The notes beneath the pieces were generated by a model, which saw only the letters and a list, made by a program, of their open reading frames with translations, made no database searches and had not been told where the DNA came from. Positions 43,289 to 55,304 of a DNA stretch of 64,000 bases are shown here, one piece after another (within the stretch, counting starts at the first letter, position 1; each line of letters opens with the position of its first letter). Location: the NCBI GenBank assembly GCA_015039465.1, contig MU130549.1:80107-144106 (forward strand), written 5' to 3'. A program made the position numbers and the translations under genes. This DNA comes from Phlegmacium glaucopus. Its lineage: Eukaryota > Basidiomycota > Agaricomycetes > Agaricales > Cortinariaceae.

Positions 43289-44087
43289 TCAAGACCCATC
43301 AGGGAGGGCCAGCAAGATAACAAAATGAAGATTAGTAGATAGACCATTCAGACCATGAGGGCCTTCTCCAAAAGTATTCAGTGTGTACCCAACCGAGACA
43401 ACAGCATCGTAGGGAACATCCTGAAGCCCCCGTTTGTAGAGAGGCCAAGTAGAAAGTTTTGCAAAGTCAGCATCCAAAAACGTAAATTCACGAGCCCCTT
43501 CAACTGAACGGCCATCATAGATCAGAACTACGAGAACAGCCAGCATTAACATGCCAATTTAAATAAAAAGACAATAGAGTGAGAACAAGTACCTCACTGC
43601 TCAAAAGTACGGGTTGTGACATAATTGTCGGACCGGCGTGCAGGGGCAGGACTGTGCACAACAGTCATAGCACATGATCCCCCTTTTCTGGGAGTTCAGG
43701 GAGAGGTGGGAGTTGGTCCAGCTGCACAAAATAATATAAGAATGTTACGAAAGATAAGGGGAGAAACATACTAGATGAGGACATAAACAACGGAGAGGAC
43801 AGAGTCCTGGGCCTTGTAGTAAATGACAGTCCTTCAGTGGAAATGGCGCAAGACAGGGAGTCGAACCCCAAAACCTTCCCCCACATAGTAGTGTCATGGC
43901 GGAAGGGAGCTAGGGACACCTTGTGAACAATTTTCTCATTGTCGGGGCCACCAGTATAGCCTTTGGAGATAATTGCGCATTCAGTAACAATACCTGTCAT
44001 GATACACATGGCTACAGATGTCGGTTCCTTTAGCTTGAGACAGCCCGCATCAGCAATGAACACATCTGGAGATGCACTGATGTAACT
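43289..44087 (-). pseudogene. Gene Z, 3' exons, unknown function
   Basis: Exon pieces on the minus strand. 44087 to ~43770 begins after a TGCAG acceptor and encodes ASPDVFIADAGCLKLKEPTS, then a hydrophobic/Cys segment and KIVHKVSLAPFRHDT. After an intron there is a short LDQLPPLPELPEKG piece, then 43530 to 43289 with LIYDGRSVEGAREF and VGYTLNTFGEG to the TGA. It reads as real protein, but I do not recognise a domain. The upstream exons appear to be at 45390-45609 and 51294-52799, separated by insertions. No gene is seen between 42778 and 43288. Confidence 0.5.
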
Positions 44088-44099
44088 GCACAGAGGTTG

Positions 44100-45380
44100 T
44101 TGAGAAAAGGTGTATTTTCAAGATTATAAAAATCTCTACTCAAAACAATAACTCAATCAATACTTTATACAATCTTAATAATGCAAGTTGGGTTTTCTAG
44201 TAAGTATAACCTTTCCAATATTTTGAATTCACTTCAACTAACACACACAACAACAATAATGATTTGGATCAATTAAAGGATGATCAAACTTGTAAGTGGT
44301 TTTGCAATTTATGGCTTGCACCAACAATCAGCAGAAGAATTCCTAAGACTTCTCTGATTGATTTACAATTTGTGTACACAAAAGTCCAAGACTTTGTTAC
44401 AACTTCAACACAATTGCATACACAAGAAGACTCAAACTTCTGCTATGACTTTAACACAATTGCATACACAAGAAGCCCTCTTGCTTCTGCTATGACTTTA
44501 ACACAACAACAACTTTTACAACAATTCAACAATTATTGCAACAAGTCAAACAACTCTGAGAAACTGATTTATTTTCAAGTCCACTACTCAAAGACAAGTG
44601 TTCTTGCTCAATGTCTAAGACAGTGAGCTGTACTAGGTTGCAAATGAGGGGGGGAAAGAAAGAATCCAATTTTCTGACTATTTACAAACCCTGGGAGGTA
44701 TTTTATACATTTGAGATATTTAAAAATAGATAATGTCCAAAAATAGATATACTGGTTCCTGGTACCCTTACTTTGGTTCTGGCACCATGTGCACTCATTG
44801 TTCCTGGAAACATAGGGGTTGTTCTATTTTTAGCCCCATGTTCCTAATTTTAGGTAGTTTCCACCCCTCTTGGTGGGAACTGTGCCTATTGTGCCTGGAA
44901 ACAATCTTTATGATTGTTCAGCACTCCCCCTATCCTTAATCATCATGATTCCCACACAATCACATGGTTCCACTATCTTGGTTATTCTGCTTCCACTGTT
45001 GCTAGGGCACCAAGTTCCCCTGAATATTTATTAATAATATTCTGTTGCTCCAAAATCACACCCCATGACATTGCTAACCCAATATTGTTTATTTAACTTT
45101 TCCTGTGCCAAGTCTATAAGGATATTCATGGATTTATTGGTTTTAATCCAGACATGCAATTTGTAGTGTAACAAATGATAGTCTATTGACCACACTTATT
45201 AACTATATGCATTTAAGTCACACAGTAATAGGTCTAATCAGCAGTTGTAGGGTAGACAACTCTGATTCCCTTGTTTATTATCAGTTGTATTAACCAGTTA
45301 TTGGTGCATTAATTAATATTTATGCTGAAATAATAGATAAAAATTGCAAAAACCATGCTTATGCAGATTTAAATCATATC
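44100..45380 (-). other. AT-rich insertion-like stretch inside gene Z
   Basis: No gene supported. On the minus strand it has a TATA-like TATAAAATACC (~44695) and LTR-like overall composition, with a near-duplicated 60-bp unit (ACACAATTGCATACACAAGAAG) at ~44405-44510. It might be a solo LTR of a copia-type element, but I could not fix the ends or a target duplication. Confidence 0.35.
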
Positions 45381-45389
45381 AGCGCGTGC

Positions 45390-45609
45390 AGGATTGATGA
45401 AAATTCCAGACTTTGTGAATAACAGAGCATGGACAAGACGACTGCACAAGATCATGAGCATCAAAAAAAAAACAAAAACAACCAGCAATGAAATTTTGAA
45501 ACATACGAGATATCTTCCATTCCCATCTGATTCTGTATGTTTTGGAGAGTGACAACTCCCATTCCAACTGTATTGACATATGCATATTGACGGACGGACC
45601 GATAGATGC
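45390..45609 (-). pseudogene. Gene Z, middle exons
   Basis: After a CAATACAG acceptor the minus strand gives an open exon (NGSCHSPKHTESDGNGRYL), then GTATGT, then a further exon from a TGTGCAG acceptor (SCPCSVIHKVWNF). The upstream half of this intron lies on the other side of KDZ3 (51294 onward), so KDZ3 sits inside an intron of gene Z. The last exon runs into a stop at ~45380 near the insertion-like stretch. Confidence 0.5.
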
Positions 45610-45943
45610 GAGGTCTTTACACTCCCCCACGTGTTCCTGGAGGAATCCTGGAGGAATCCTACCATTCCTGGTAGGAATCTTCGGATTCCAGGAGGAATTT
45701 CCTACCAGCCAATCTCCCCCGAAATTGCCATTCCTGGCTCTTCCCAATCCAGGAGGATTCCGGGTGGATTCCGGGTACTCACAGAAATTCATACCAGGAA
45801 TTTGGGAATTCCGGGGGACTGAACTTTTTGCATTCCGCAAGGATTCCATGGAATCCTTGCGGAATAAGCAGAATCCACCCGGAATCCAACTGGAATCCGT
45901 GTAGAATTAATGTACAATTAGTCATCAAAAATTAATTGTCACG

Positions 45944-46019
45944 AGCATGGTTCGAACTTACAACCTGGTAATTACTGTATAGTGCTGGCGAGCTAACCGC
46001 TAAGCCACAGGGCCATGCT
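45944..46019 (-). ncRNA. tRNA-like sequence with A and B boxes
   Basis: 76 nt on the minus strand, framed by a perfect 7-bp stem (AGCATGG / CCATGCT). It contains TGGCTTAGCGG, a good Pol III A box, and AGTTCGAACC, close to a B box. The T-arm overlaps the terminal stem, so it cannot fold as a normal tRNA. It is probably a tRNA-derived remnant or Pol III-type promoter; no isotype assigned. Confidence 0.35.
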
Positions 46020-46168
46020 TTTTTTCCTCACAAGGTACTATATCAGTAACGCCGGCCTTTGCCTGTAACCGTAACCATCCCCAGCCACTGCTCCCACGCC
46101 TTTCAACACCGACCACCAACAACCCACAACCCCAACGCCGTTACACCACGACATCGCCACCATCGAAC

Positions 46169-48523
46169 ATGCCCACGACCCGCTCATCTGGCAAACAACG
46201 CCGTACCAAGGCCAAAAACAACGGATCCCCGCCCCGATCAACGTCGACTGGCACTCGGAAACGTGCCACGTCACAGACTGAAGTGGGCCCCGCCACGAAG
46301 AAACAACGAAAACAACGGTGAGTCCCCATTTTTGATACATTAAATATTTACATTTTCGTATATAGAAAAACCTCGAGCATGAAAGCTCGAGACGATGCCG
46401 CTGCCGCGACCCCCACTGTTAATCAGCTCACAAAGTGAGTTTTTATTTTTATTTTTAAATTTACTGACAAATTTTTTTATTACAGAACTGAGCTGGCCCT
46501 CGAAAGCAGTGGGCTCAGCGTCGCTCCACCCCCTCGCTCTCGTTCCCTTGCCACCACCACCTTTCCACCCCCCCCTACTCTCAGCATCTGGGGTCGTCAA
46601 CGCCGTTCGGACACCAACCCGGAGTCAACCAAGGAAAGCGAAGACAATGAGAATGAGAGCGGCGATGAGGATAACGCAGGCCAGGAAGACGAGAACCAGG
46701 AGGTCGAGAACCAGGGCCCAGACGATGACGACCAGAACACGGACAACGACGACCAGAACACGGACAACGACGACCAGAACACAGACAACGACGACCAGAA
46801 CCCAGACAACGACAGCACCAACAGCAACAGCACCAACAACGAAGACGACAAAAGCAACGACGACGAAAACGGCACCGAGAACAGCAGCAACGACGACAGA
46901 AACGACAAAAACGACAAAAACGACAATGACAAAAACGATAACGACAAAAACGACAACGCCGCCAACACAACCACCAACCCTACCTCTGCAGCTGACACCG
47001 GGGCCAACACCGTCGACACCACCTCCACTGCCAGCACCGTCGACACCACCACCCCCTTGAGCGCCAACACGGGCGCCAGTAGGGCTGCCAACGCGGGTGC
47101 CAGTGCCGTCAACGCGGGTGCCAGTGCCGTCAACACGGTCACCCCCCCTGCTGCCAGTGCTGTCGACAGCGCTGATGCCGTTGACGCAGGGGCCAATTTC
47201 GGAGGTGAGATATCATGAATATTACACCTAAATATAATTATCATCTAATATATTACCATATTGAAATAGGTGACAGTATTCCAATTCAACAAGGTAAAGG
47301 ATTATATGATTAAATATCCATTTTCTGAAATAAGCCTATAGATATCCATATGGCAAGTCCTCCCACTAGTCCCTCTCGAAATTTGCAGGGGGCTTCTCGT
47401 ACTAGTGGTGGGATTATTCGTGGCCGGGCAATTGGCAATACATTTAATCTTGCTGATGCACCTGGTATTCAAGATGATGCCAATTTCCCCTTTCTTACCT
47501 CTGGCAAGGTATATTTGTACTCTGCTTCAGATTCTTTGCAGTTGGATCCTACCAGAGTCAAACCAAATCATGTCCTCAAAATTGATGTTTCACCATCGCT
47601 GGCGCCTATTCTTACTAAGGTAGCACGAAAATATTCTCCAATACGTGGTATGGTTTCTTTCTGAAGTTTAAATCTTATCTTTCTCACTTTAAAAACAGGA
47701 TCAAATGTCCGTATCTATACATTTGAGGAGAATGAGTGGAATGTTAAGGGTAAATATGAGACTGCTGTTGAAGATGATGATGATATTAGGTGGATGGTGA
47801 TTGGTAAAGAGAATGTGTTACCAATTTGGCTGGTAAGTATTAAATCAAATATTTTCATAAAAATATTTACAAACTTATTTTGGATAGGAAAAAGATCAAG
47901 ATGTTACACCCCCTACTACTAGGGTTGGGACCCCTACTTCCATGATGTTCAATCGCCGCTCTGCTTCAGCTGGACGTGGAGTATCTATTGGTCATTCAAC
48001 AGGTGGAGAGTCTTCATACTATGATGAGCTTAGGGAATATCTTGGTATTCCTTCCAACTTGTCTGACCGCTCAGAACGATCTCTTCGTTTCTCCTATCAG
48101 AAGTATAAGGCATTTCTTGCAGCAGCCCAGACATTGGAGGAGAAGTGGAAGGGAAAAGAGTTACCATTTGACCGAAAGCCAGTTCAGGAGCATATCATTG
48201 AAACTATGCAGTCAAAGACATATTGGTATGATTATATTCGGAAATATTTTCCTAAGGTGGTGGAATATCCAGAGATGGTGGCTTGGTTGGAAAATGATGA
48301 CAATGCACCATCTGATCTTGAAGTATGGGGAGTGGAGAAGGTACAATACACATTTGGGGATCTTGACAAGTACTTAAAGAGTGGAGGAGTTGGGTTATCC
48401 ACAGAGAAGTTGGAGAGCAAGGAGAAAAGTGTCAAGGGAAAAAAGAAGGTCCCAAAGAGGAATGAAAAAGCAGATGGATCTGGGGATAAGAAAGGGAAAG
48501 GCAAGGAAAAGGCCAGGAAGTAA
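46169..48523 (+). CDS. KDZ3 accessory protein with Asn/Asp repeats
   Basis: join(46169..46317,46366..46434,46486..47204,47270..47293,47342..47647,47699..47832,47888..48523), predicted 678 aa. All six introns are 45-65 nt with GT..AG ends, and the joined frame is open. The N-terminus is basic (RSSGKQRRTKAK). Exon 3 is a long low-complexity acidic region of D-D-Q-N-T-D-N and N-D-K-N-D repeats, then Ala/Thr/Val repeats. The C-terminal third looks globular (YLYSASDSLQLDP, YTFEENEW, LGIPSNLSDRSERSLRF, ESKTYWYDYIRKYFPKV-like) and ends in a Lys-rich tail. No known domain recognised. It lies upstream of the transposase on the same strand. Confidence 0.72.
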
Positions 48524-48660
48524 GTAGATAGTCAAATTGTAAATTGAAAAAGCAGTTATGAAGTGGATATTTCAGAAACTACTTCTTGCTTCAAACATTA
48601 ATCTTTGGTATCAATATTTTCCAAGGACTTCCAGTCCTTGTTTGGGCTGTGGTGGCATTG

Positions 48661-50933
48661 ATGCTTTTGCCAATGGCTGCTGCACTACCAGTGGAAACAC
48701 CATTTCCAGATATTCCTTTTGATGAATTTAGCCAGTTCATTAAAAAAAACTTCAGCTCTACTATATCACTAGCCTCTGTTCTTTGCATCTTATTCAGTAT
48801 GACTGAAAATCCTGAACTACTCACTTTGCATGCAAGACAACAAAATCCCAGACTTGAAGGAGAAAATAGAATTTCTACATCTGGCTGGATAAGATGCCTA
48901 TCACGGTCAATTCAAAGCAAATTATGTGAGGATGGGATTAGTTTGCTGAAGGAATCTGATGAAGGCCCTAATACAACTGAAGATCAAAAAGTCACCACAC
49001 TTAGCATGCGGTTAGATGCATTGGCTAAACTGTTGGAACTAAATCCATGTAGTAAATCTGGCAAGATTAAACAAAAATTAAACCCAGTTTCATATAAAGC
49101 AATTGAAGCTGTTCATGTCATTTGCCCTGATTCCTTTCAATGTGAAACACTATCCTGTAAACCACGATCACTACAACAAATTACCAGACTACGGGACATT
49201 CCTCTTGTTACACTAATAAAAGGCTTTACTATATATGAAAATTGCCCAGTTCTTACTGGACAATGCCATAAATGCAATGCCACATATTATGCAGATCATG
49301 AACGTGCACCTGTGGAGGGAGGCCAACAGAGATATACAAAAGTATACTTAAATTCAGCAAAATATCTCAAGATTGGTCAGAATATCTGGGTTGATCGTTT
49401 ATTCTCCAATGCTGTGTTGAGTGGAATGTACAGTTTTCATGCATCAGCAGCTGCATATACTGAGTTCTGGAATGATGCAGTTTGGAAAATGCAGCCAGGA
49501 AAATCACCTAAATTATCTCGCCGTCAAGTTTGGCATACATTTGTTCAGGAATCAATCCGATCAATTGCATGTTCATTTGGAATAAATTTGGAGCTGGAAG
49601 ATGGTCTTAACATTGACCAAGTTACTCAAGAAGCATTTAAGATTTTGGGTGAAAGAGGAATTATCAGATTTGCTGAGGGACATAATTGCTCAGAATGTAC
49701 TCACAGATACAAACCAAGAGCTGATCAATTTTCCTTGTATGATTCTGCTGCCATAGTTGGAATGGATGAAGATAGTCTGGTTCCAAGACTAGAAGTTGAT
49801 GTTAGTGAGATTCAGGAAACCCAGACCCCCCAGACAGCACCTATTGCTGGACCAGCACAAATTTCCCCAGATGAAAATGCTGATGTAAGGATGGTTGTTC
49901 TTGATGGTCTTGTTGTAGGTTCTAGTGTATGTTTTCAAGTCTTTCAATATTAAAGCAAAGTTATTAATTAAAATTTCTAGCATTGTGCTTATGATAACTG
50001 TGGAAAAGCACTGGCAAATTCTCGAGGTGGTGTCTTTTGTGAGATACATGAGCAACAATATGGTGCCAAGTGTCATGTTCATAATTGCACAAATCAAAAA
50101 GTTAGAAAAACCCAAGCTTGTTGGCAGCATCAAGAGCAGTGGACACAGTATGTTCAACAAAACAAACGACAGAAATTATCAGGTTTCCGCAAAATCTTTC
50201 ATCAGCCAGAAATTCAGCCATGGACACAGCCAGTTCAAGTAAATACACAACCACATGATGAACCAACAGAGGAACTGGAAAGAAAGAATTATTTTTCTCC
50301 TTCTCGATCATATTGTGTTGAAACAATATGTGCACCATGTGGTGTTGTCATAGCATGGGCTAAATTTGAAAAATCTGAATCTCCAACCAATATTTTGGCA
50401 TTTTTGGAAACCATATTTCCTACAGAAGAATCACGACCAGATTACATTTGCATTGACAAGGCATGTCTTGTCCTTCGCACAGCAATTGCAAATGGAAGCT
50501 GGGATAGGACATGGAAAAAGACTAGTCGGTTTGTAGTGGATTCCTATCACTACATCAATCATCGAACAGCAGATTATTTATGTCGAAAATGGTGCAATCC
50601 TGCACCACTAGATGGCTCTGCACCAAATTTAGTAGTTGTGGAGAAAGACAAAGATGGAAATAACTATTACAAGCGTGCATTTAACACCCAGGTAAATACC
50701 CTACAGTTAGATAATATGTCTTACTTATAAACTGAGTCAATTTCTAGGCATGTGAACAACTTAATGCATGGCTAGGAGGTTTTGAAAATATTCTCAAAAG
50801 AATGACACCTAGTAACTTTGACTGGTTTCTGCATGCTATGTTATGCTACCATACAAGGCATGTCATTGAAAAGCAGAATAGCAAAACCAGCAGCACAGAT
50901 GATCATGAAAGTGATGTTGATAGCTCTGACTAA
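48661..50933 (+). CDS. KDZ3 transposase (CxC5/CxC6 type)
   Basis: join(48661..49926,49981..50691,50748..50933), about 720 aa if the ATG at 48661 is used; the open frame extends upstream to 48586 and the true start is uncertain. Exon 1 carries the CxC5-type cluster (CHKCNATYYADHE) and later CSECTHRY. Exon 2 starts the CxC6 module (HCAYDNCG, RGGVFCEIHE, CHVHNC, ACWQHQ), then an RNase H-like core with YICIDKACLVLR and VDSYHYINHR. Exon 3 has CEQLNAWLGG and FDWFLHAMLCYHT, the typical end of this family. Introns have donors GTATGT and GTAAAT. No internal stop. Likely the mobilising enzyme for KDZ3 and for the related non-autonomous copies at 18687-19907. Confidence 0.9.
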
Positions 50934-51009
50934 TTTGATAACTAGTGCTAGAATGAACAGTTGTAAATAAAGACTTGTAATAGTATTAAAAATATACCAA
51001 ATTTGTTGT

Positions 51010-51275
51010 AAATGTCAGGAATCCACCAGGAATTTACCAGGAATCCACCAGGAATCCACTAGGAATCCCAGGAATCCACCAGGAATACTAGGAATCCACC
51101 AGGAATCTGCTAGGAATTTACTAGGAATCCCAGGAATCCGCTAGGAATTTACTAGGAATCCGGTAGGAATCCACCAGGAATAATCTCATTTACCAGGAAT
51201 TCTGGGATTCCTCCAGGAATCCTCCAGGAATCCTGGCAGTCCGGGCGGATTCCTCCAGGAAGACGTGGGGGAGTG
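51010..51275. repeat. GGAATCC subterminal array of KDZ3
   Basis: About 16 copies of AGGAATCCACC-type units in the last 270 bp of KDZ3. The mirror motif GGATTCC occurs in the first ~290 bp (45625-45900). The same units fill the related elements in KDZ1. Likely transposase-binding subterminal repeats. Confidence 0.85.
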
Positions 51276-51293
51276 TAAAGTTCAGATAGATGC

Positions 51294-52799
51294 TGGCAAA
51301 TAAATGAATTCAACAACAGAGCCCAGATGCAGCCAGACGTACCCTAGGTCAGGGAGACCATCATAAATCGGGGCAAGCGCAGGGTCTTGGATGCTCTTGA
51401 GCATTACCTGCGTAGTAGGGTCTTCTTCCTCGAAGGCAATGGAACTATCAGATATAAACAGGTCAGCATATCAATCATGAGGATCACACTGAATTAATGT
51501 ACATGGCATCAGCAGGCATGTCATGACTATCATGCTGGAGCGATATGTCATGCGGGACAATCCCTATGTCTCCATCTCCAGGGGCGTCAGGTTCCTGGTC
51601 GCTCCAAGCTACGTCATGATTGACTTTTCCAATTTGATAGATTTACTATAAATATCAAGAGCAAACCATGAATATAATGATCAAGATTAAACTGGGGAAG
51701 ACTTACAGGGGTGTAGACGGCCATTTGTACTCTGAGAATTCCAGAGTTGCAGCATTAGTGACCTGGTTTGCATTTTTGTTTGGCACGTAGGCAATACTAA
51801 AAACAGACCATGAATCAATATACTGGCAAACAAATGGACGTGCATGAAAATAAAAAACTCACAGCGAGTGGCTGGGAGACCGAGGAGCTTCCCTGCCCTT
51901 GCCCTTACATTTTACAGGAGAGCTTGCCCTACACGGAAGCCAATGAATAAGGGGTAGCAGAAAAAAACAAGATACTCACTTGGCAGAGCTGTCCAGTCCA
52001 GCATTTACGGCGTACAACACCTTCTCAGTCATTACTTTTGTACGTCTAGAGAAACATAAGAGATGGCAGGACAATAAAAAAGACACTTACTCAGGACGGG
52101 CTTGCTTATCCACCATTGTACTGTAATCAAAAATGTCAGAACAATCAATACAATAAGGTAGGTCATATATTAGTAACATACATTGCAAGGTCCACGCCCA
52201 CAGGATCGGACGCACAAACAGAGTCCTGTGAACTGAACATAGGAGAGCTACCAGAATCTGCAACAGCTTTCATAGTAGCCAGAACAAGATTGCTACAACG
52301 AAAGTTTCAGACAAGTAGACAGAATATCACTGAATGAAAGAGCATGAACGAAACAGAAACAGCAGGGAAGATCCTGAAAAGCCTGTGATCCAGGGGTTGG
52401 GGTTGGGGTTGGGGTGGTATCACAATTGGTCACTGCACTGCAACGAATAAGAATGAGCCACATGTATAGACGATAAACTGAAGGCTACATACACACATTT
52501 TTTCTTGACTGGGGTTGATGTATCTATAATTTCACTATCCCAGCAATAAGTAAGATATAGGCTTGAAAAAACAGATATAAATCACAAACATGTCTGAATC
52601 GTCTGAATGAATAACAGTTTTCCGCCTGACACCACATTGTGAGCAGATTGTAATGCAACAGAGATAAGGATAACACTCACTTGGACTGGCGATTGACAGT
52701 CGTCATGGCAGGAGTTCTGTTGAACCAACTGTAAGAATAAATCTAGCGAGAATCAAAAAGACCAAACCTCATGGCGGCAGACGCTTTCTTGGTAGACAT
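51294..52799 (-). CDS. Gene Z, 5' part with many short exons
   Basis: Minus-strand gene starting at the ATG 52799 (MSTKKASAAM). It continues through at least nine small exons separated by ~45-110 nt introns with GTGAGT/GTAAGT-like donors. Recognisable exon pieces include RTPAMTTVNRQS, MKAVADSGSSPMFSSQD, TEKVLYAVNAGLDSSAK, KCKGKGREAPRSPSHS, TNAATLEFSEYKWPSTP, DQEPDAPGDGDIGIVP and SIAFEEEDPTTQVMLKSIQD. The last one ends at a GTACGT donor, and KDZ3 is inserted 50 bp further on, inside that intron. I do not recognise the protein. Exon boundaries beyond the first and last are approximate. Confidence 0.5.
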
Positions 52800-53901
52800 G
52801 GTGCTGGGGCTCGAGTAAAAAAAATAGGCGGGATACTGATTTCTGACCACCATCTTACGTCTATTTTTATGGCAAAATACCCACAGCAACAGGCTCAAAA
52901 ATTCACTAACAAGCTCAGAAGCACAATCATCAATCAGAATTCCATAAAACTTCAAATCAGAAATTAATAGCTGTCAACTGGGATGGACAACAAATCACAG
53001 TTAATAAGAAGGCCACACACATACAGCAAGAAGTTGCAGTGGGGTGTTGTATGGTTTGGGGCCGACAGGACTAAATGCATGAACTCAGTTACAATGTAGT
53101 TATTGTATGATGTCCTGTACTCACCTAATGATCCCGTTCATGATCCTGCAAATCGGGTCCAATGACAAGGGCATTGCAAATCAGACAGAGAATCATCATG
53201 TTACAATGCTAGCTTGCATGCTAACCACAGATAAGCAACCACCAGCACAAAACAGACGCTTGAAATTGAACTTCCAAATGTACATCACCTGCCAGACAGC
53301 AGCAGATATCAAAATACCAAGCGAGCAGAGGCAGCGAATCACTTAGCGAATCACATAGCTACATCATCAGTGTTAACGAGGACTGCCCCCATAGCATTGT
53401 CAAACCAAATGATGAGAAACAAGAATGCCAAATGCCAGACAGCAACAGCCATAGAAATTCCAAATGGGCAGAGATAGCAAATTGGCTTCGCAAGACTAGA
53501 TTAATAAAAAAAAAGAAAAGGAAGTTTGTAGTCAGCTGACGTAGTTGAAGAAGTAAAAACCTCCCCGCTGATATGAGGGCTACCGACTCCCATACCTTGA
53601 TACATTTAAACAATCCACAATGGACAAATTCTACAACAGCGTAGGAGCTGGTGAGCGCTTGTAAAAAAATGACGGTCTATGGGAGTCTAACACATTAAAT
53701 AGCCAAAGCCCTTGAGAAAAGCGCATCTGAAAATGAAGAGGTATCAGATGGGCATTTGGCAAGCTTACCAACGGTGAGTATAGATCGAGGATAGTCGTGC
53801 CAAAAAATAACACCCACATCACATAGGATACCCAATGGCATACCAAGTATAAAGTCAAACATTTTGAGAGACCAACAACATTGAGATTGATACAAATTGA
53901 T
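52800..53901. other. Intergenic region between genes Z and W
   Basis: 1.1 kb separating two divergent genes. The short open frames here lack codon character or splice support. One 70-bp segment (CAAATGCCAGACAGCAACAGC) resembles an upstream segment at 53270-53310. I see no gene. Confidence 0.4.
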
Positions 53902-54785
53902 ATGAACAACCAAGTTGCAGAAGAAGCAGTGTTTACTATCCAGGGAGTGCTATCGGCCAAGAATCTGCCTCCCATAGAGCTACTTATGAGAGGTAATTCA
54001 CAAACGGTCGAACCAAGAACATCCTCTCAAGCACGGTATCTTTGTCAAGGCATTGGGTTGGTTGGTTACGGGACCACTACATTCGAAAAAGCAATAAGCA
54101 GCACGCAAGAAATTTATGGCATATTTGATCGCAACGTACAAGATGCGTCGCTTGAATCTTGGGCATTAACAACTTCTACTGTGCAGGGCAGCATATTTGA
54201 AGCATCAAACAGATATCTCACATTGAAACGTGACACACCTGACATGCAGCCTGTCTCCATTTCACCATTAGTAGACCCCCACAGCATCCTCAAAAGGCTC
54301 ACAAAGGAAGGGTTCTGGTATGAAGAAGAAAACAACATGCACTATTATCAGGTACATAAGAGCAGTACAAAGGGCGCCAAAAGGTAAGGAACACACCAAG
54401 ACATGCTACAATGCTAACAAGCATATGTGAAGCGTGGAAGCCATGAACCCACAAGTCTTTCGCATTGGAGACATCGTTGAAGCCCAGGTTTTGTTCATCG
54501 CTGTACCTTTGAAGGACAACAAACACAAGATGCTCGTCATATTGCGATCGATTGCACTGTTGGACACACAATTCAGCCAGGTAAGAGCAGTCAGTTAAAA
54601 AATTGTAGATCTTACCAAATAAAAATGTATAGGAAGCATTAAAAAGTAGAATGCGCGAACCTGAACCGACCCAACAAATGACATTGAAGCGTCGGGTAGG
54701 CTATGGCGATTACATAGACGCAGAAGAGGGGTCTGAGCAGATGCAAGTTGACAATCATATTGAGCGACGCCAGAGGATAGCTTGA
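53902..54785 (+). CDS. Gene W, conserved-looking unknown protein
   Basis: join(53902..54383,54433..54580,54633..54785), predicted 260 aa; introns of 49 and 52 nt with donors GTAAGG and GTAAGA. The first exon has a segment GLVGYGTTTFEKAISSTQEI and KEGFWYEEEN. The second has PQVFRIGDIVEAQVLFIAVP followed by MLVILRSIALLD, a pattern I associate from memory with many unnamed mushroom proteins of likely transposon origin. The third exon is short and ends in a basic/acidic tail. No enzyme domain recognised. Divergent from gene Z. A tail duplication follows the stop. Confidence 0.6.
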
Positions 54786-54855
54786 GGACGAGGGAGGGGT
54801 CCGAGCAGATGCAAGTTGACAAACATATTCAGCGACACCAGAAGATAGATTGACA
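54716..54855. repeat. 70-bp tandem duplication at the end of gene W
   Basis: GGGTCTGAGCAGATGCAAGTTGAC...AGGATAGCTTGAGGACGAGG is repeated once with a few changes immediately downstream. The second copy lies after the stop codon. From 54856 to 55280 nothing is seen. Confidence 0.85.
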
Positions 54856-55304
54856 ACGAGGCAGTGCACACCTTTCTCACTTTGTATTCAACTGTTTGTT
54901 TACATATCTGCGACAACAATGATTATGAACCATCTTTTTTCGAAGCACATGTTTTTAAAATCTGATTGGCAATCACCGCACGAATAGATGCTGACCCGTT
55001 TTTTTCAAATTTGCAGGGTCAGGTTTGTATAAGACCGAGTCCTCAATACTGAGAACTCAGAACAGCCCAGCACGGAAATGCCATTTAAGTGGGCACCACT
55101 TTAACTTGGGAAGGGTTTAAAACTTGACGAACAGAGTTGGCATCAAAGCCCTCCAACTATTAAGTACCTGACTGCGAACAGTAGGTACGACGGACGAGAC
55201 CAGGAAACCTAGAAAGAGAGGGGCCCAACGTGCTGCGGGCATTGTTTGATTTGTTGGTTCAAAAGTTTTCGAGTAGTGTCACTGTGATTAAATAAAAACA
55301 TGTG

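Larger units (their letters stand above)
45610..51285 (+). mobile_element. KDZ3: complete 5.68 kb CxC5/CxC6 KDZ element
   Basis: Ends GAGGTCTTTACACTCCCCCA (left) and, inverted, CTGAACTTTACACTCCCCCA (right), flanked by the 8-bp duplication ATAGATGC (45602-45609 and 51286-51293). Subterminal regions on both sides are packed with GGAATCC/GGATTCC units (45625-45900 and 51010-51275). It contains two plus-strand genes, an Asn/Asp-repeat protein and a CxC5/CxC6 KDZ transposase, both with readable introns and no obvious lesion. It inserted in an intron of gene Z. Confidence 0.92.

Noticed and set aside
46395..47244. Thr/Arg-rich (plus) and Leu/Ser-rich (minus) frames over the Asn/Asp exon
   Set aside because: Both are out-of-frame readings of the repeat; the spliced Asn/Asp frame joins cleanly to flanking exons on both sides.
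53359..53975. Minus-strand frames between genes Z and W
   Set aside because: Hydrophobic, no splice support or family resemblance; they overlap the start of the better supported gene W on the other strand.
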